From the NCBI RefSeq assembly GCF_900103975.1, contig NZ_FNIR01000003.1, forward strand, positions 1-64,000: a DNA stretch of 64,000 nt, read 5' to 3'. The notes below the pieces were generated by a model that made no database searches, had not been told where the DNA came from, and saw only the letters and a program-made list of their open reading frames with translations. Source of the DNA: Klenkia soli. Its GTDB lineage: Bacteria > Actinomycetota > Actinomycetes > Mycobacteriales > Geodermatophilaceae. Below, one piece after another: positions 35,795 through 45,953 of the stretch. The position numbers were made by a program, and so were the translations under genes. Position 1 is the first letter of the stretch, and every line of letters starts with the position of its first letter.

Positions 35795-36431
35795 AGCCGG
35801 GCCGGGCCCGACCGCGGTGGCCCGGCTCGCCGACGACCTCCGCAGGCAGGTGCTCACCGGCGAGCTGCCCGCCGGCCACCCGCTCCGGGAGGAGGAGCTC
35901 GCCGCCGTCACCGGGGCCTCGCGGCACACCGTGCGGGCGGCCCTCGCCCGGTTGGCCGACGAACGGTTGCTGGTCGCCGAGCCCTACCGCGGCGTGCGGG
36001 TGACCACCTTCGCCGACGCCGACGTCGTGGCCCTGCAGCAGCTCCGCGGTGCGTTGGAGGGCGAGGCGGTGCGGCTGCTGTGCGAGGCGTACGGGACGTC
36101 CTGGCCGGCGGCGGTGCTGGCGCCGGCCAGGAATGCCGTTGCCGCCTTGGCCGCCCTGCCCGGCGACGACTGGCCCGCCGTGGCCGCCGCGCACGCCGCG
36201 GTGCACTCCGCGCTGGTGGCGGCGGCCGCCAGCCCGCGGATCGCCGAGGCGTACGCCCGGTTGCACTCGGAGGTCCTGCTGCTGCTGGTGCACGTGCGGC
36301 CGGCCTACGACGTCGCGCTGCTGGCCGCCGAGCACCTCGCCCACCTGGACGACGTGCAGCGCCACGGGCCGGTGGCCGTCCGCGCGCACCTGGACCGCAG
36401 CACCGCCCTGCTCCTGGCCGCCCGCCGCTGA
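35778..36431 (+). CDS. GntR family transcriptional regulator (FadR/FCD type)
   Basis: A protein of about 217 residues. The N-terminal winged HTH has LADDLRRQVLTGELPAGHPLREEELAAVTGASRHTVRAALARLADERLL, followed by an all-helical FCD-like effector domain with a His/Asp-containing core (AAHAAVHSALV). It starts within the 3' end of the EamA gene (GTG at 35778, or 35772). It is expected to sense a ligand related to the transporter substrate and to bind the GT-N3-AC palindrome upstream of the transporter. Confidence 0.88.
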   Translation: MPRRREAGPGPTAVARLADDLRRQVLTGELPAGHPLREEELAAVTGASRHTVRAALARLADERLLVAEPYRGVRVTTFADADVVALQQLRGALEGEAVRLLCEAYGTSWPAAVLAPARNAVAALAALPGDDWPAVAAAHAAVHSALVAAAASPRIAEAYARLHSEVLLLLVHVRPAYDVALLAAEHLAHLDDVQRHGPVAVRAHLDRSTALLLAARR

Positions 36432-36461
36432 CCGCGTGGTCATCGGCACCCGTGGGCGGGT

Positions 36462-36537
36462 CCTCAGCCGCCCACGTGCATCGTCCGCCGTCGATGTCGG
36501 TGGCGGAGGATGCACGGTGGTCGTCGGACCTGATCCA
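36462..36537 (+). repeat. 76-bp dispersed repeat, copy B, with hairpin potential
   Basis: This is the second copy of the repeat at 34651-34726. Copy B contains a near-perfect hairpin: GTGCATCGTCCGCC (36476-36489) pairs with GGCGGAGGATGCAC (36502-36515) at 13 of 14 positions around a 12-base loop. It lies in the gap between the convergent GntR and LysR genes, so it may double as a terminator. Confidence 0.62.
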
Positions 36538-36553
36538 GGCCGAGGCGCCGAGG

Positions 36554-37444
36554 TCAGCCGACGGCCGCGTCGCGCAGCTGGTCGAGCACCGCGCGCACGG
36601 CCGGCTGGGTCGCGGCGGGACGGCGGACGGCGGCCACGATCCGGCGCACGGACGGCGGCTCCAGCGGCCGGGTGACGACGTCGAACCGGGCGTCCACCGC
36701 CAGCGAGGGCAGCAGCGCCACCGAGCGGCCGGCCTCGACGTGCTGCAGCGCGATCAGGTAGTTCGACAGCCGGCAGACCACCCGCGGCTCGAACCCGGCC
36801 TCGCGGCAGCGGCGGGTGGTCAGGTCGGACATGTAGGAGCCGGGCAGGTCCAGCGTCCACCGCTCGTCGGCGCAGGCGGCGAGGTCCAGGCGGTCGGCGG
36901 CCGCGGCGGGGTGCCCGGCGGGCAGCACGGCCACGACCTCGTCGGTGCCCAGCGGCAGCAGGTCGACCGCCGGGCCGAGCTCGGTGCCGGCGAGGTCGGT
37001 GGTGGTGACGATGACGTCGACCTCCCCGCGGCGCAGGGCCGGCATGCTCTCGTGCGGTTCGAGCTCGAGGACGACGACCTCGACGCCGGGGTGCCGGACC
37101 GCGACGGCCTCGGCGGTGGGGACGGCGAGGGCGTGCACCGCGCTCTGGAACACCGCCAGCCGCACCGTGCCGACCGGCTGGTCGCCCAGCCCGCGCAGCT
37201 CGGCCTCGACCTGGTCCATCGCGGCCAGCACGTCGCGGGCCCGGTCGGCGAGCACCTGCCCGGCCGCGGTGATCCGCACCCGTCGTCCTGATCGCTCGAC
37301 CAGCGCGGTGCCGGTCTCGCGCTCGAGGACGGCGAGCTGCTGGGAGACCGCGGACGGGCTCAGGGTCGCCCGCTGCGCCACCGCGCGCACGGTGCCGTGC
37401 TCCTGCAGCTCGACGAGCAGGCGCAGCCGCCAGGGGTTCAGCAC
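36554..37444 (-). CDS. LysR family regulator, DgdR-like by context
   Basis: A 296-residue LysR-type regulator. The N-terminal HTH is LQEHGTVRAVAQRATLSPSAVSQQLAVLERETG, followed by a periplasmic-binding-protein-like effector domain. It is divergent from the 2,2-dialkylglycine decarboxylase gene, the same arrangement as dgdR/dgdA in Burkholderia cepacia, where a LysR protein controls the enzyme. An inverted repeat between the two genes is the likely binding site. The GTG at 37444 leaves 43 bases between start codons. Confidence 0.87.
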   Translation of the reverse strand: MLNPWRLRLLVELQEHGTVRAVAQRATLSPSAVSQQLAVLERETGTALVERSGRRVRITAAGQVLADRARDVLAAMDQVEAELRGLGDQPVGTVRLAVFQSAVHALAVPTAEAVAVRHPGVEVVVLELEPHESMPALRRGEVDVIVTTTDLAGTELGPAVDLLPLGTDEVVAVLPAGHPAAAADRLDLAACADERWTLDLPGSYMSDLTTRRCREAGFEPRVVCRLSNYLIALQHVEAGRSVALLPSLAVDARFDVVTRPLEPPSVRRIVAAVRRPAATQPAVRAVLDQLRDAAVG

Positions 37445-37457
37445 CGGATCAGTGTGA

Positions 37458-38819
<1,362 letters not shown>

Positions 38820-38840
38820 TCCGGTGGGGCCCGTCGGGGG

Positions 38841-40094
38841 TCAGCTGCGCAGGCCCCGCCGGTGGACGGCGACGGCGCGGCCGAGCAGGCCCGCGGTGAG
38901 CACCGCGGCGGCCGTGACCACCGAGGTCGGGGGCAGCAAGGCGGCGAGCACCAGGCACAGCACCCCGCCCAGCAGGGGGACGACCCGCGGCGGCCGGGCC
39001 CCGGCGGGGAGGGTCCAGGCCGCGGCGTTCGCGACGGCGTAGTAGAGCAGCACCCCGAACGACGACGCCCCCACCACGGCGGTCAGGTCACCGATCAGGA
39101 CGAGGGCGCAGACCGCCACCGCCAGCACAAGCTCGCCGACGACCGGGGTCGACCGGACCGGGTGCACGCGGGCCAACGGGGCGGGCAGGTCGTGGTTGCG
39201 GGCCATGGCCAGCGCCGTCCGGGTCACCCCGGCCACCAGGCCGAGCAGCGCGCCGCACGCGGCGGTGACCGCCCCGGCCGCGGCGACCCAGGCCAGCCCC
39301 GGCACCGGCCCGGCGCGGACGGCGTCGGCCAGCGGGGCGGTGGAACCGGCCAGCCGCTGCGGGCCCAGCACCGCCAGCACAGCCACCCCGACGACGGTGT
39401 AGACCACCACGGCCGATCCCAGCGCCGCGGTGACCGCCCGCGGGATGGTGCGGGCCGGTTCGCGGACCTCCTCGGCGAGGGTCGCGATCCGGGCGTAGCC
39501 GGCGAAGGCGAAGAACAGCAACCCGGCGGCGGTCAACACGCCCGCGGGCGCCTCCGCCGTCGTCCCGCCGTCCGGGCTGCCCGCCGCGGGCAGCGACGCC
39601 CCGAGGACGACGGTCAGTGCGGTGAGGGTCAGGGCCAGCAGCACCCGGGTGGCGCGAGCGGTGCGGGTGATGCCGGCGCCGTCGACGGCGACCACGAGCA
39701 GCACCGCCCCGACCGCCACGGCACGGGCTTGCTCGGGCCAGAGGTAGCTGCCGACGGTGAGCGCCATCGCGGCGCAGGAGGCGGTCTTGCCGACGACGAA
39801 GGCCCACCCGGCCAGGAATCCCCAGCCGGCACCGAGCCGGTCGCGGCCGAACGCGTAGGCGCCGCCGGACACGGGCAACGCGACGGCCAGCGCCGCGGTG
39901 CTGGTGGCGTTGCACCAGGCGGCGACCGCCGCGACGGCCAGCCCGAGCAGCAGCCACCACCCGGCGGCCGCGGCGGCGGGCGCCCAGACGGCGAAGACCC
40001 CGGCGCCGAGCATCGACCCCAGCCCGATGGCCACGGCGTCCCGCGTGGTCAGCCGACGGACGAGGCCGCCACCCGTGGTCGCCGCTGCGGTCAC
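38841..40094 (-). CDS. APC family amino acid permease
   Basis: A 417-residue permease with about 12 hydrophobic segments. The N-terminal GLGSMLGAGVFAVWAP is the helix-1 substrate-binding motif of amino acid-polyamine-organocation transporters, and FFAFAGYARIATLAEEVREPART is the typical helix-6 region. It is convergent with the dialkylglycine decarboxylase (21-base gap), so it could import the amino acid that enzyme uses, although there is no cotranscription. GTG start at 40094, supported by the helix-1 position. Confidence 0.9.
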   Translation of the reverse strand: MTAAATTGGGLVRRLTTRDAVAIGLGSMLGAGVFAVWAPAAAAAGWWLLLGLAVAAVAAWCNATSTAALAVALPVSGGAYAFGRDRLGAGWGFLAGWAFVVGKTASCAAMALTVGSYLWPEQARAVAVGAVLLVVAVDGAGITRTARATRVLLALTLTALTVVLGASLPAAGSPDGGTTAEAPAGVLTAAGLLFFAFAGYARIATLAEEVREPARTIPRAVTAALGSAVVVYTVVGVAVLAVLGPQRLAGSTAPLADAVRAGPVPGLAWVAAAGAVTAACGALLGLVAGVTRTALAMARNHDLPAPLARVHPVRSTPVVGELVLAVAVCALVLIGDLTAVVGASSFGVLLYYAVANAAAWTLPAGARPPRVVPLLGGVLCLVLAALLPPTSVVTAAAVLTAGLLGRAVAVHRRGLRS

Positions 40095-40125
40095 CGGTCC
40101 ATGGTGGCAGGGCCCCGGTCCCGCG

Positions 40126-41784
40126 TCAGGACGCCGGGAGGACCGGGAGCTCCAGCCGCGACGGGTGGTCGGCGTCGTGCAGCACCTCGAACCGGCACTG
40201 CCGTCCGCCGCTGGCCGTCGCGAACGGTGCGCCGGTGCCGCTGTTCCGCGCGAACCGCGGGAACGCCCCACCGGCCACGTGCACCCGTAGCCGGTGACCG
40301 GCGCGGAACCGGTAGGCGGTCGGGAACAGCTCGACCTCCACGACGAGGACGCCGTCCTCGCCCCGGGTGACGTCGTCGGCCGGGACGGTGCGCGGGTCCA
40401 GGCGGCGGATGCCGTCGACCACGTTGCGGGACACCCCGGCGGGGTCGACGTCGCACAGCCGGACGACGAGGTCGGCGTGCTCCAGCGAGAGCCGCAGGTG
40501 CACCCTCGCCCGCACCGGGCCGACGACGTCGAGGTCCGCGGGCAGCTCCGGGCCGGTGAAGACCAGGACGTCGTCCCGGGCCTCGACCGCGGCCTGGTCG
40601 GCCTGCTTGCCCGGGCCCTGCAGCAGCGGCCCGCCCGCGGTGGGCGTCGGGTCGGCCGGGTCGTGGACGAACGAGCTGGGCGCGACGTCGGCGGCCTCCG
40701 CGGCGCCCAGCCCGCCGCCGGCGCGCAGGTGGTGGTGCTCGGTCGTGGTCCCCGGCGGTGGCCAGCAGGGGAACTCCAGCCAGGTGCCGGCCTGCTGCAG
40801 GTGCAGCCGGACCGGCGCGCCGCGGGGTGCCCGGCCGCCGCGCAGGTGGTGGTCCAGCCAGCGCACGTCGGTGCGGACGATCTCCCGCAGCTCGCCGGGC
40901 TCGCCGTGGATCCAGGGGCCGACGGTCAGCCGGACCGGGACACCGGCGTCCTGCAGGCGGACGACGTCGCGCAGCTGCTCGGCGACGAAGAGGTCCCACC
41001 AGCCGGTGACCATGTTCGCCGGCGGGAACGAGGAGAGGTCGGCCTCCTGGTGGTCGGCGGTGGCCCAGAACGGGTCGCCGGGTTCGGCGTGGCCGGTGAA
41101 GTCGCGCCAGAACGGGACGGGGGCGCCACCCGCGGCGGTGTCGGCGGCCTGCAGCGGCTGCCCGCGCAGCGCCCGCGTGACCTTCGCCCGGCCCCACGGG
41201 GTGGGCAGCGGGAGCCCGCCGGCCTCCTGGGCGCCGATCTGCACCGACCAGCGCAGCGCGTTCTCGGCGCCGGGGGCCCCGCCGTCGTAGAAGGCGCTGG
41301 TGATGCGGGCGGCGGTGATGTGCGGGCTGACGGCGACCAGCGGCGGGTCGGCGTAGGGCGCGACCGCCCACTGGGTGTGCCCGAAGTAGCTGCCGCCGGT
41401 CATCGCGACCCGGCCGTCGCACCAGGGCTGCTCGCGCACCCAGGCGAGGGTGGCCAGGCCGTCCTCGTGCTCGGTGGTGAACGGCCGGAACTGCCCGCCC
41501 GACCCGTAGGTGCCGCGGGTGGACTGCACGAAGACCTGGAACCCCTGCCGGGCGTAGGGCGCGGCGAAGGCGTGCGCGAACAGGCCCGCCCGCCCGTAGG
41601 GCAGCCGGATGAGCACCACCGGCAGCGGGCCCGCGACGTCGGGCCGGTAGTGGTCGCCGAGCAGGGTGATCCCGTCGGGCATGGGGACGGCGAGGTCCCG
41701 GTGCACGGTGTAGGCGCGTGACCGCAGCGGCACCCCCAGCGCCGCGTCCACGACCGCTCCGCCGAGCTTGCCCAGCACGCCCAC
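40126..41784 (-). CDS. CocE/NonD family hydrolase (X-Pro dipeptidyl-peptidase S15-like)
   Basis: A 552-residue protein with the CocE/S15 layout. The alpha/beta-hydrolase domain has MPDGITLLGDHYRP and QSTRGTYGSGG; the nucleophile elbow is GGSYFG; WIHGEPGE carries the His region; and the C-terminal jelly-roll domain has VVGPVRARVHLRL and HRLRVHVAGGAFPRFARN. Members hydrolyse esters or X-Pro peptides (cocaine esterase, acylamino-acid esterases). GTG starts at 41784 or 41778 are both plausible. No signal peptide is clear. Confidence 0.9.
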   Translation of the reverse strand: MGVLGKLGGAVVDAALGVPLRSRAYTVHRDLAVPMPDGITLLGDHYRPDVAGPLPVVLIRLPYGRAGLFAHAFAAPYARQGFQVFVQSTRGTYGSGGQFRPFTTEHEDGLATLAWVREQPWCDGRVAMTGGSYFGHTQWAVAPYADPPLVAVSPHITAARITSAFYDGGAPGAENALRWSVQIGAQEAGGLPLPTPWGRAKVTRALRGQPLQAADTAAGGAPVPFWRDFTGHAEPGDPFWATADHQEADLSSFPPANMVTGWWDLFVAEQLRDVVRLQDAGVPVRLTVGPWIHGEPGELREIVRTDVRWLDHHLRGGRAPRGAPVRLHLQQAGTWLEFPCWPPPGTTTEHHHLRAGGGLGAAEAADVAPSSFVHDPADPTPTAGGPLLQGPGKQADQAAVEARDDVLVFTGPELPADLDVVGPVRARVHLRLSLEHADLVVRLCDVDPAGVSRNVVDGIRRLDPRTVPADDVTRGEDGVLVVEVELFPTAYRFRAGHRLRVHVAGGAFPRFARNSGTGAPFATASGGRQCRFEVLHDADHPSRLELPVLPAS

Positions 41785-41867
41785 GTCGTCGTCCTCCCCG
41801 CCCTCGACAGCGGCGCCGACGACTGCGCGCCATCCTGCGCCGCCTCGGTGCGCCACGCAGCGCTGGG

Positions 41868-43289
41868 TCAGCCTCCGGTGTGGTCGAACAGCGGTGGGTC
41901 GGCGGTGCGCAGGTCGGGGAGTGGGTCGCCGCGGGTGTCGGTCAACGGCCCGATGAGGATCTCGGTGCCGTCGGGGCGGAAGGTGCGCCACCGGCCCTGA
42001 TCGTGGTCGAACTCGATGGTGAAGCCGTGGTGGACCTGGGTGTGGTGGCGCTCGCACAGCAGGGCGGTGTTCTCCAGGCTGGTGGCCCCGCCGTCGATCC
42101 AGTGCACCAGATGATGGGCGTCGCACATCCACGCCGGGTTGTGACAACCGGTGAACACGCACCCACCGTCCCGGACCTCGGCCGCGCGCCGGATGTGGGC
42201 CGGGACCAGGCGCTGGGCCCGGCCGACGTCGACCGGCAGGGAGTCCGGGCCGAGCACGATGCGGGCGATGTCGGCGTCGCAGGCGGCCTGCCGCGCAACC
42301 AGGGAGGACACGGTCACCCCGGAGCCGAGCGTGGTGGCGGCGGCGGCGCCGGTGGGGTCCAGGAAGTCCTCGAGGTGGATGAGGGCGGTGAGCTGGGGCC
42401 GCACCTTGCGCAGCACGGGGAGGTCACCGAGGGCCAGGTGCAGGTCGGCGAGCTGCACGAGGGCGTCGGCGCTGCGTTGGTCGCGGGTGCGTAGGTCGCC
42501 TTCGCAGCGGCCGGCGGCGGCGATGGCTTCCAGGGCGGCTTCGACCTTCTCCCCGCCGGCGGCGTCGAGGGATCCGCGCAGGGTGCGGGAGCCGTCGGCG
42601 CGGCGGGTGATCCGCAGGAACCGGCCTTCGGTGGGGTCGACCGGTGGTGGTCCGTCGGGGTCGATGGTGTCGGCGATCCGCTGGCACACCTGCGGCAATG
42701 TCCGCGGGTGGTCGCCGGTGATCGTGTCGGTCACGACCTGGTCCATGGCGGCCAGGTCGACCCCGGCGGCGGCGCCGGTGGCCCACACGTCCTCGGTCAG
42801 GATCCGCCCCACCACTCCGAGCTGCCCGGCGGTGACGGCGCCGGCGGCTGCGGCGGCGCCCAGGACCGGCATGCGCTCGAGCAGCCGCCCGGCCGCGAGC
42901 ACGGCGGCGGCTTCGGGTCCGGTGGCCCCGACGTGGCCGCGCAGCCAGGGCCGCATCCCGGTCAGCCCGTCGGCGGCAGCGGCTTCGTGGGTCTCGGCGC
43001 GGGCGACGACCCGGGCGAGCTCTGCGGTGACGAGGTTCTGCACCCGCGTCAGTCCACGGGCCCGGTCCAGCAGCTGCGCCGAGGACGCCCCACCCAGCTC
43101 GGCGCCAGCGGCCACCAGCAACGCATCGATCACAGCGGCGACGTCGTCCGGCGGGGGCTCGGGCCGGCGTGCGGCAGCCATCGGGGATGGAGACGGCGAT
43201 GGGTCGGCACCGAGCGCACCGGGCGGCAGCGGCTCGGGCACCCACCCGGTTGGTGTGACCCGAGGGGGCGTCTCGGACTCCAGACCCAT
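41868..43289 (-). CDS. DUF222/HNH endonuclease family protein (13E12-type), complete
   Basis: A 473-residue protein with an N-terminal DUF222 domain (about residues 40-330, Ala-rich helical) and a C-terminal HNH nuclease (VFTGCHNPAWMCDAHHLVHW and NTALLCERHHTQVHH, about 395-445). RBS GGAGGTG is 2 bases from the ATG at 43289. A LexA/SOS-like box lies 20-35 bases upstream, matching published observations that 13E12 genes of Mycobacterium tuberculosis are DNA-damage inducible. It is a paralogue of the partial gene at the left edge. Confidence 0.92.
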   Translation of the reverse strand: MGLESETPPRVTPTGWVPEPLPPGALGADPSPSPSPMAAARRPEPPPDDVAAVIDALLVAAGAELGGASSAQLLDRARGLTRVQNLVTAELARVVARAETHEAAAADGLTGMRPWLRGHVGATGPEAAAVLAAGRLLERMPVLGAAAAAGAVTAGQLGVVGRILTEDVWATGAAAGVDLAAMDQVVTDTITGDHPRTLPQVCQRIADTIDPDGPPPVDPTEGRFLRITRRADGSRTLRGSLDAAGGEKVEAALEAIAAAGRCEGDLRTRDQRSADALVQLADLHLALGDLPVLRKVRPQLTALIHLEDFLDPTGAAAATTLGSGVTVSSLVARQAACDADIARIVLGPDSLPVDVGRAQRLVPAHIRRAAEVRDGGCVFTGCHNPAWMCDAHHLVHWIDGGATSLENTALLCERHHTQVHHGFTIEFDHDQGRWRTFRPDGTEILIGPLTDTRGDPLPDLRTADPPLFDHTGG

Positions 43290-43308
43290 GACACCTCCTC
43301 TCCCGTTT

Positions 43309-43324
43309 TCGAACACCTGATCGA
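43309..43324. promoter_or_regulatory. LexA/SOS-like box upstream of the HNH gene
   Basis: TCGAACACCTGATCGA differs from the actinobacterial SOS consensus TCGAAC-N4-GTTCGA at one position. Read toward the gene, the GTGTTCGA half is intact. It is placed 20 bases before the start codon, near the expected promoter. Confidence 0.65.
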
Positions 43325-43464
43325 AGAATACCGGCAACACATCCGGGGAGCAAGGTTGAAGCGCAGGTCAAACGCGTGACGAGGTCGTTGCACCGAGTAG
43401 ACGTAGTGCTGACGAGTCCCTGTCGGAGCGACCGACGGACCGCCGTCGCCGGCTTCGTCGGGGC

Positions 43465-43489
43465 ACTGCGCCCACTGCGCCCACTGCGG
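43465..43489. repeat. short tandem repeat CACTGCGCC
   Basis: Two full and one partial copy of the 9-base unit CACTGCGCC lie in the 282-base gap between the HNH gene and the HpaI-type aldolase. No function is evident. Confidence 0.6.
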
Positions 43490-43571
43490 TCGCGGCGTCG
43501 CTGCGGTGGAGGTCGACGGCCGGCATGTCGCCTGCGCTGGACGGGCCGGTCGGCTCGGCTAGCGTGCGGGC

Positions 43572-44306
43572 ATGGCGAGCCCCGCGGACCAGGCCGATCG
43601 ACGACCCGGCTTCGGCCCTGGCAGCCGAGGCGTCTGGTGCAGCGACGCCGGGCCCGGCGCCGCCCGCCGGCTGGGGCTGGCCGGGTTCGACTGGGTCGCC
43701 CTGGACATGCAGCACGGCACCTACGGCCGTGCCGAGCTGCTGGCCGTGGCCCGCAGCTGGCACGGGGCGCCGGCCGACCTCGTCGTCCGGGTGCCGTCGT
43801 CGGAGTTCACCGGCATCGGGCTCGCGCTGGACGCCGGCGCGGCGGCCGTCGTCGTCCCTCAGGTCGACAGCCCGGCGGAGGCCCGCGCGGCGGTGGAGGC
43901 GGCCAGCTACCCGCCGCGGGGCCGGCGCAGCGCCGGCCCGCTCGCGCCGACGTGGGGCGAGGCACCCACCGACGGGCCCCTGTGCGCCGTGATGGTCGAG
44001 TCGGCCGCGGCGTTGGACCGGGTCGAGGAGATCGCGGCGGTCGAGGGCGTGGGTCTGCTGTTCGTCGGGCCCAACGACCTCTCGCTGACCCTGGGCAGCA
44101 CGGTCGACGCCCTGCTCGACGACACCTCGCCGGACTCGGCGCTGGACCGGATCCTGGCCGCGGGCCGGGCGGCCGGCGTCCCGGTCGGCGCCTACGGGGG
44201 TGACCCCGCCACCGCCGCCCGGTTCGCCGCCCGCGGCATCGACTGCCTGGCCGTCGCCACCGACGTCTGGATCACCACCGCCGGTGCCGCCCGGGCCCTG
44301 GCCTGA
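43572..44306 (+). CDS. HpcH/HpaI aldolase family protein
   Basis: A 244-residue class II pyruvate aldolase-like protein of the HpcH/HpaI family: FDWVALDMQHGTYG (active-site His), VPQVDSPAEARAAVEAASYPPRG with the family's characteristic arginine region, MVESAAAL (metal-ligand Glu) and VGPNDLSLTLG (metal-ligand Asp). Such enzymes split 4-hydroxy-2-oxo acids to pyruvate plus an aldehyde. TAGCGT (43560-43565) ends 6 bases before the ATG, indicating a leaderless mRNA. It stands alone, not beside other catabolic genes. Confidence 0.9.
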   Translation: MASPADQADRRPGFGPGSRGVWCSDAGPGAARRLGLAGFDWVALDMQHGTYGRAELLAVARSWHGAPADLVVRVPSSEFTGIGLALDAGAAAVVVPQVDSPAEARAAVEAASYPPRGRRSAGPLAPTWGEAPTDGPLCAVMVESAAALDRVEEIAAVEGVGLLFVGPNDLSLTLGSTVDALLDDTSPDSALDRILAAGRAAGVPVGAYGGDPATAARFAARGIDCLAVATDVWITTAGAARALA

Positions 44307-44312
44307 GCGACG

Positions 44313-44576
44313 TCAGCGGTCGGGGTCGACCACCAGCTCCACCTCGACCTCGTCGCCGGCGCCCCGGCCGGTGCGCTTGCGGGTCTCGGCGTTGAACGAC
44401 ACCAGGTACCGGCCGCCCATCACCCCGATGGTCGTCGGGTAGGTGTAGCCGCCGTCGATCGTCACGACGACCGGCACCCGCTTGCCGCGCCCGAACGCCA
44501 GGACGACGTCCTCGGGGACGACGATGCCGACGTTGTTGCCGCCGGTGGCCTCCAGCGTGGTGCGGAAGACGGTCAC
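44313..44576 (-). CDS. DUF1905 domain protein
   Basis: An 87-residue single-domain protein matching DUF1905: FRTTLEATGGNNVGIVVPEDVV, VVVTIDGGYTYPTTIGVMGGRYLVSF and a C-terminal GDEVEVELVVD. It folds as a small beta-barrel in solved relatives; the function is unknown. The GTG start overlaps the VOC gene's stop by 4 bases, so the two are cotranscribed. Confidence 0.88.
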   Translation of the reverse strand: MTVFRTTLEATGGNNVGIVVPEDVVLAFGRGKRVPVVVTIDGGYTYPTTIGVMGGRYLVSFNAETRKRTGRGAGDEVEVELVVDPDR

Positions 44577-44992
44577 GCCGGTGCCCCGTGCGGCTGGGCG
44601 ATGCGCACGTGGTTGCCGAACGGGTCGCGCAGCCCGAAGTCGGTGCCGTAGGGCTGGACGACGGTCTCCTCGTCGATGTCCACCCCGGCTGCCTTGAGCC
44701 GGGCGTGCTCGGCGACGGCGTCGTCGGTGGTGAAGAACAGGTGCCCGCCGGCCGAGCCCTTGCTCACCAGCTCGCGGACGGTCTCGGCGGTGTCGTCGCT
44801 CATGGACGGCGGGGCGGGCAGCTCGAGCAGGACCGAGCGGGTGGGGTCGCCCGGCACCCGGACGGTGAGCCAACGCATGGGGCCGAACTGGAGGTCGTCG
44901 GCGACCTCCATGCCCAGCGTGCCCACGTAGAAGTCGAGGGCCTGCTGCTGGTCGAGGACGTAGACGGAGGAGATGGTCAGCTGCTTCAGCAC
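44573..44992 (-). CDS. VOC family protein (glyoxalase/dioxygenase fold)
   Basis: A 139-residue vicinal oxygen chelate protein. SVYVLDQQQALDFYVGTLGMEV is the standard first-module start, and LRDPFGNHVRIAQP is the last strand, where the usual metal-ligand Glu is replaced (VRIAQ). Loss of that ligand suggests a binding or non-classical role. It is upstream of, and coupled to, the DUF1905 gene, a common pair in actinobacteria. The AraC regulator follows on the same strand. Confidence 0.9.
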   Translation of the reverse strand: MLKQLTISSVYVLDQQQALDFYVGTLGMEVADDLQFGPMRWLTVRVPGDPTRSVLLELPAPPSMSDDTAETVRELVSKGSAGGHLFFTTDDAVAEHARLKAAGVDIDEETVVQPYGTDFGLRDPFGNHVRIAQPHGAPA

Positions 44993-45002
44993 GCCGCAGA
45001 CG

Positions 45003-45431
45003 TTAGGGGGCGACGGCCGCCTGCGGCTTCTCCGTTCCTGCGGTGTTCGGGCGCAGCCAGGCCATGGCGAAGCAGCTGGGCACCGCGCCCAGCGGGCCGC
45101 GGGCGCGGTGCCGGGACGGCGACTCGCCGACGACGGCCGAGAAGGTGCGGCTGAAGGTGCCCAGGCTGGTGAACCCCACCGCCAGGCAGACGTCGGTGAC
45201 GCTCAGCTCCGTCGACCGCAGCAGCACCATCGCCCGCTCCACCCGGCGGCGCTGCAGGTACCGGTGCGGGCTCTCGCCGAACACCTGGCGGAAGGTGCGG
45301 GCGAAGTGCGCGGGGGACACGTGCGCCACCCGGGCGACCGCGGCCACGTCCAGCGGCTCGGCGTAGCGGCGGTCCATGAGGTCCTTGGCCCGCAGCATGC
45401 GCCGGTTGACGTCCTCGGCCGCGGCACCCAC
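45003..45431 (-). CDS. AraC family transcriptional regulator (short)
   Basis: A protein of about 142 residues consisting mainly of the two AraC helix-turn-helix motifs: LDVAAVARVAHVSPAHFARTFRQVFGESPHRYL and SVTDVCLAVGFTSLGTFSRTFSAVVGESPS. No separate effector domain is present. The upstream start is uncertain: GTG 45431 is used, ATG 45398 would still include both HTHs. It lies 10 bases upstream of the VOC-DUF1905 pair on the same strand and is likely their regulator. Confidence 0.87.
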   Translation of the reverse strand: MGAAAEDVNRRMLRAKDLMDRRYAEPLDVAAVARVAHVSPAHFARTFRQVFGESPHRYLQRRRVERAMVLLRSTELSVTDVCLAVGFTSLGTFSRTFSAVVGESPSRHRARGPLGAVPSCFAMAWLRPNTAGTEKPQAAVAP

Positions 45432-45477
45432 CCGGCGATCCCACCACGGGGGCCGGCCCGGCTCGTAGGCTGGCCCG

Positions 45478-45927
45478 GTGACCGGCGCAGCGGCAGACCT
45501 GGACGGGCCGCGCGTGCGACCACCGGTGCACCGCTGGCTCTGGTACGCCCTGGGCGGCGGGTTGCCGGCCCGGCACCGCAGCTGGGTGCTGCACGACACC
45601 ACCACCGGCAGCTGGGGTGCCCGGCACGTGGCCCGCAGCCTGGTGCAGATGGCCATCCCCAGCGCGCTCGTGCTGGCGTTCGTGCCGTCGGGCTGGGCGC
45701 TGCGGCTGGCCGTGGTCGGCGGCGGGGTCTTCCTCGGGATGATCTTCTCGCTGGCCTACATGGCCGAGACCACCGAGCACCGGGTCATCAAGGCCGGCTA
45801 CCGACCGGGCACCGCGGTGTCGATGCGCGAGCGGGCCAGCATCGTGGCGCAGCGGCGCGAGAGCGAGCGCAAGCGGGCCGCCGCGGCCAAGCGGGCGGCC
45901 CGCTACCGCGAGCGCACCGGCGGCTGA
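45478..45927 (+). CDS. DUF5313 family membrane protein
   Basis: A 149-residue protein with WLWYALGGGLPARHRSWVLHDTT at the N-terminus, two hydrophobic segments (about residues 55-95) and a long charged helix rich in Arg, Glu and Ala at the C-terminus. It matches the actinobacterial DUF5313 family, whose function is unknown. TAGGCT (45466-45471) ends 6 bases before the GTG, a leaderless promoter layout. It is divergent from the AraC gene. Confidence 0.87.
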   Translation: MTGAAADLDGPRVRPPVHRWLWYALGGGLPARHRSWVLHDTTTGSWGARHVARSLVQMAIPSALVLAFVPSGWALRLAVVGGGVFLGMIFSLAYMAETTEHRVIKAGYRPGTAVSMRERASIVAQRRESERKRAAAAKRAARYRERTGG

Positions 45928-45953
45928 GCGCACGCGGTTACCGTGGGCCTCCC

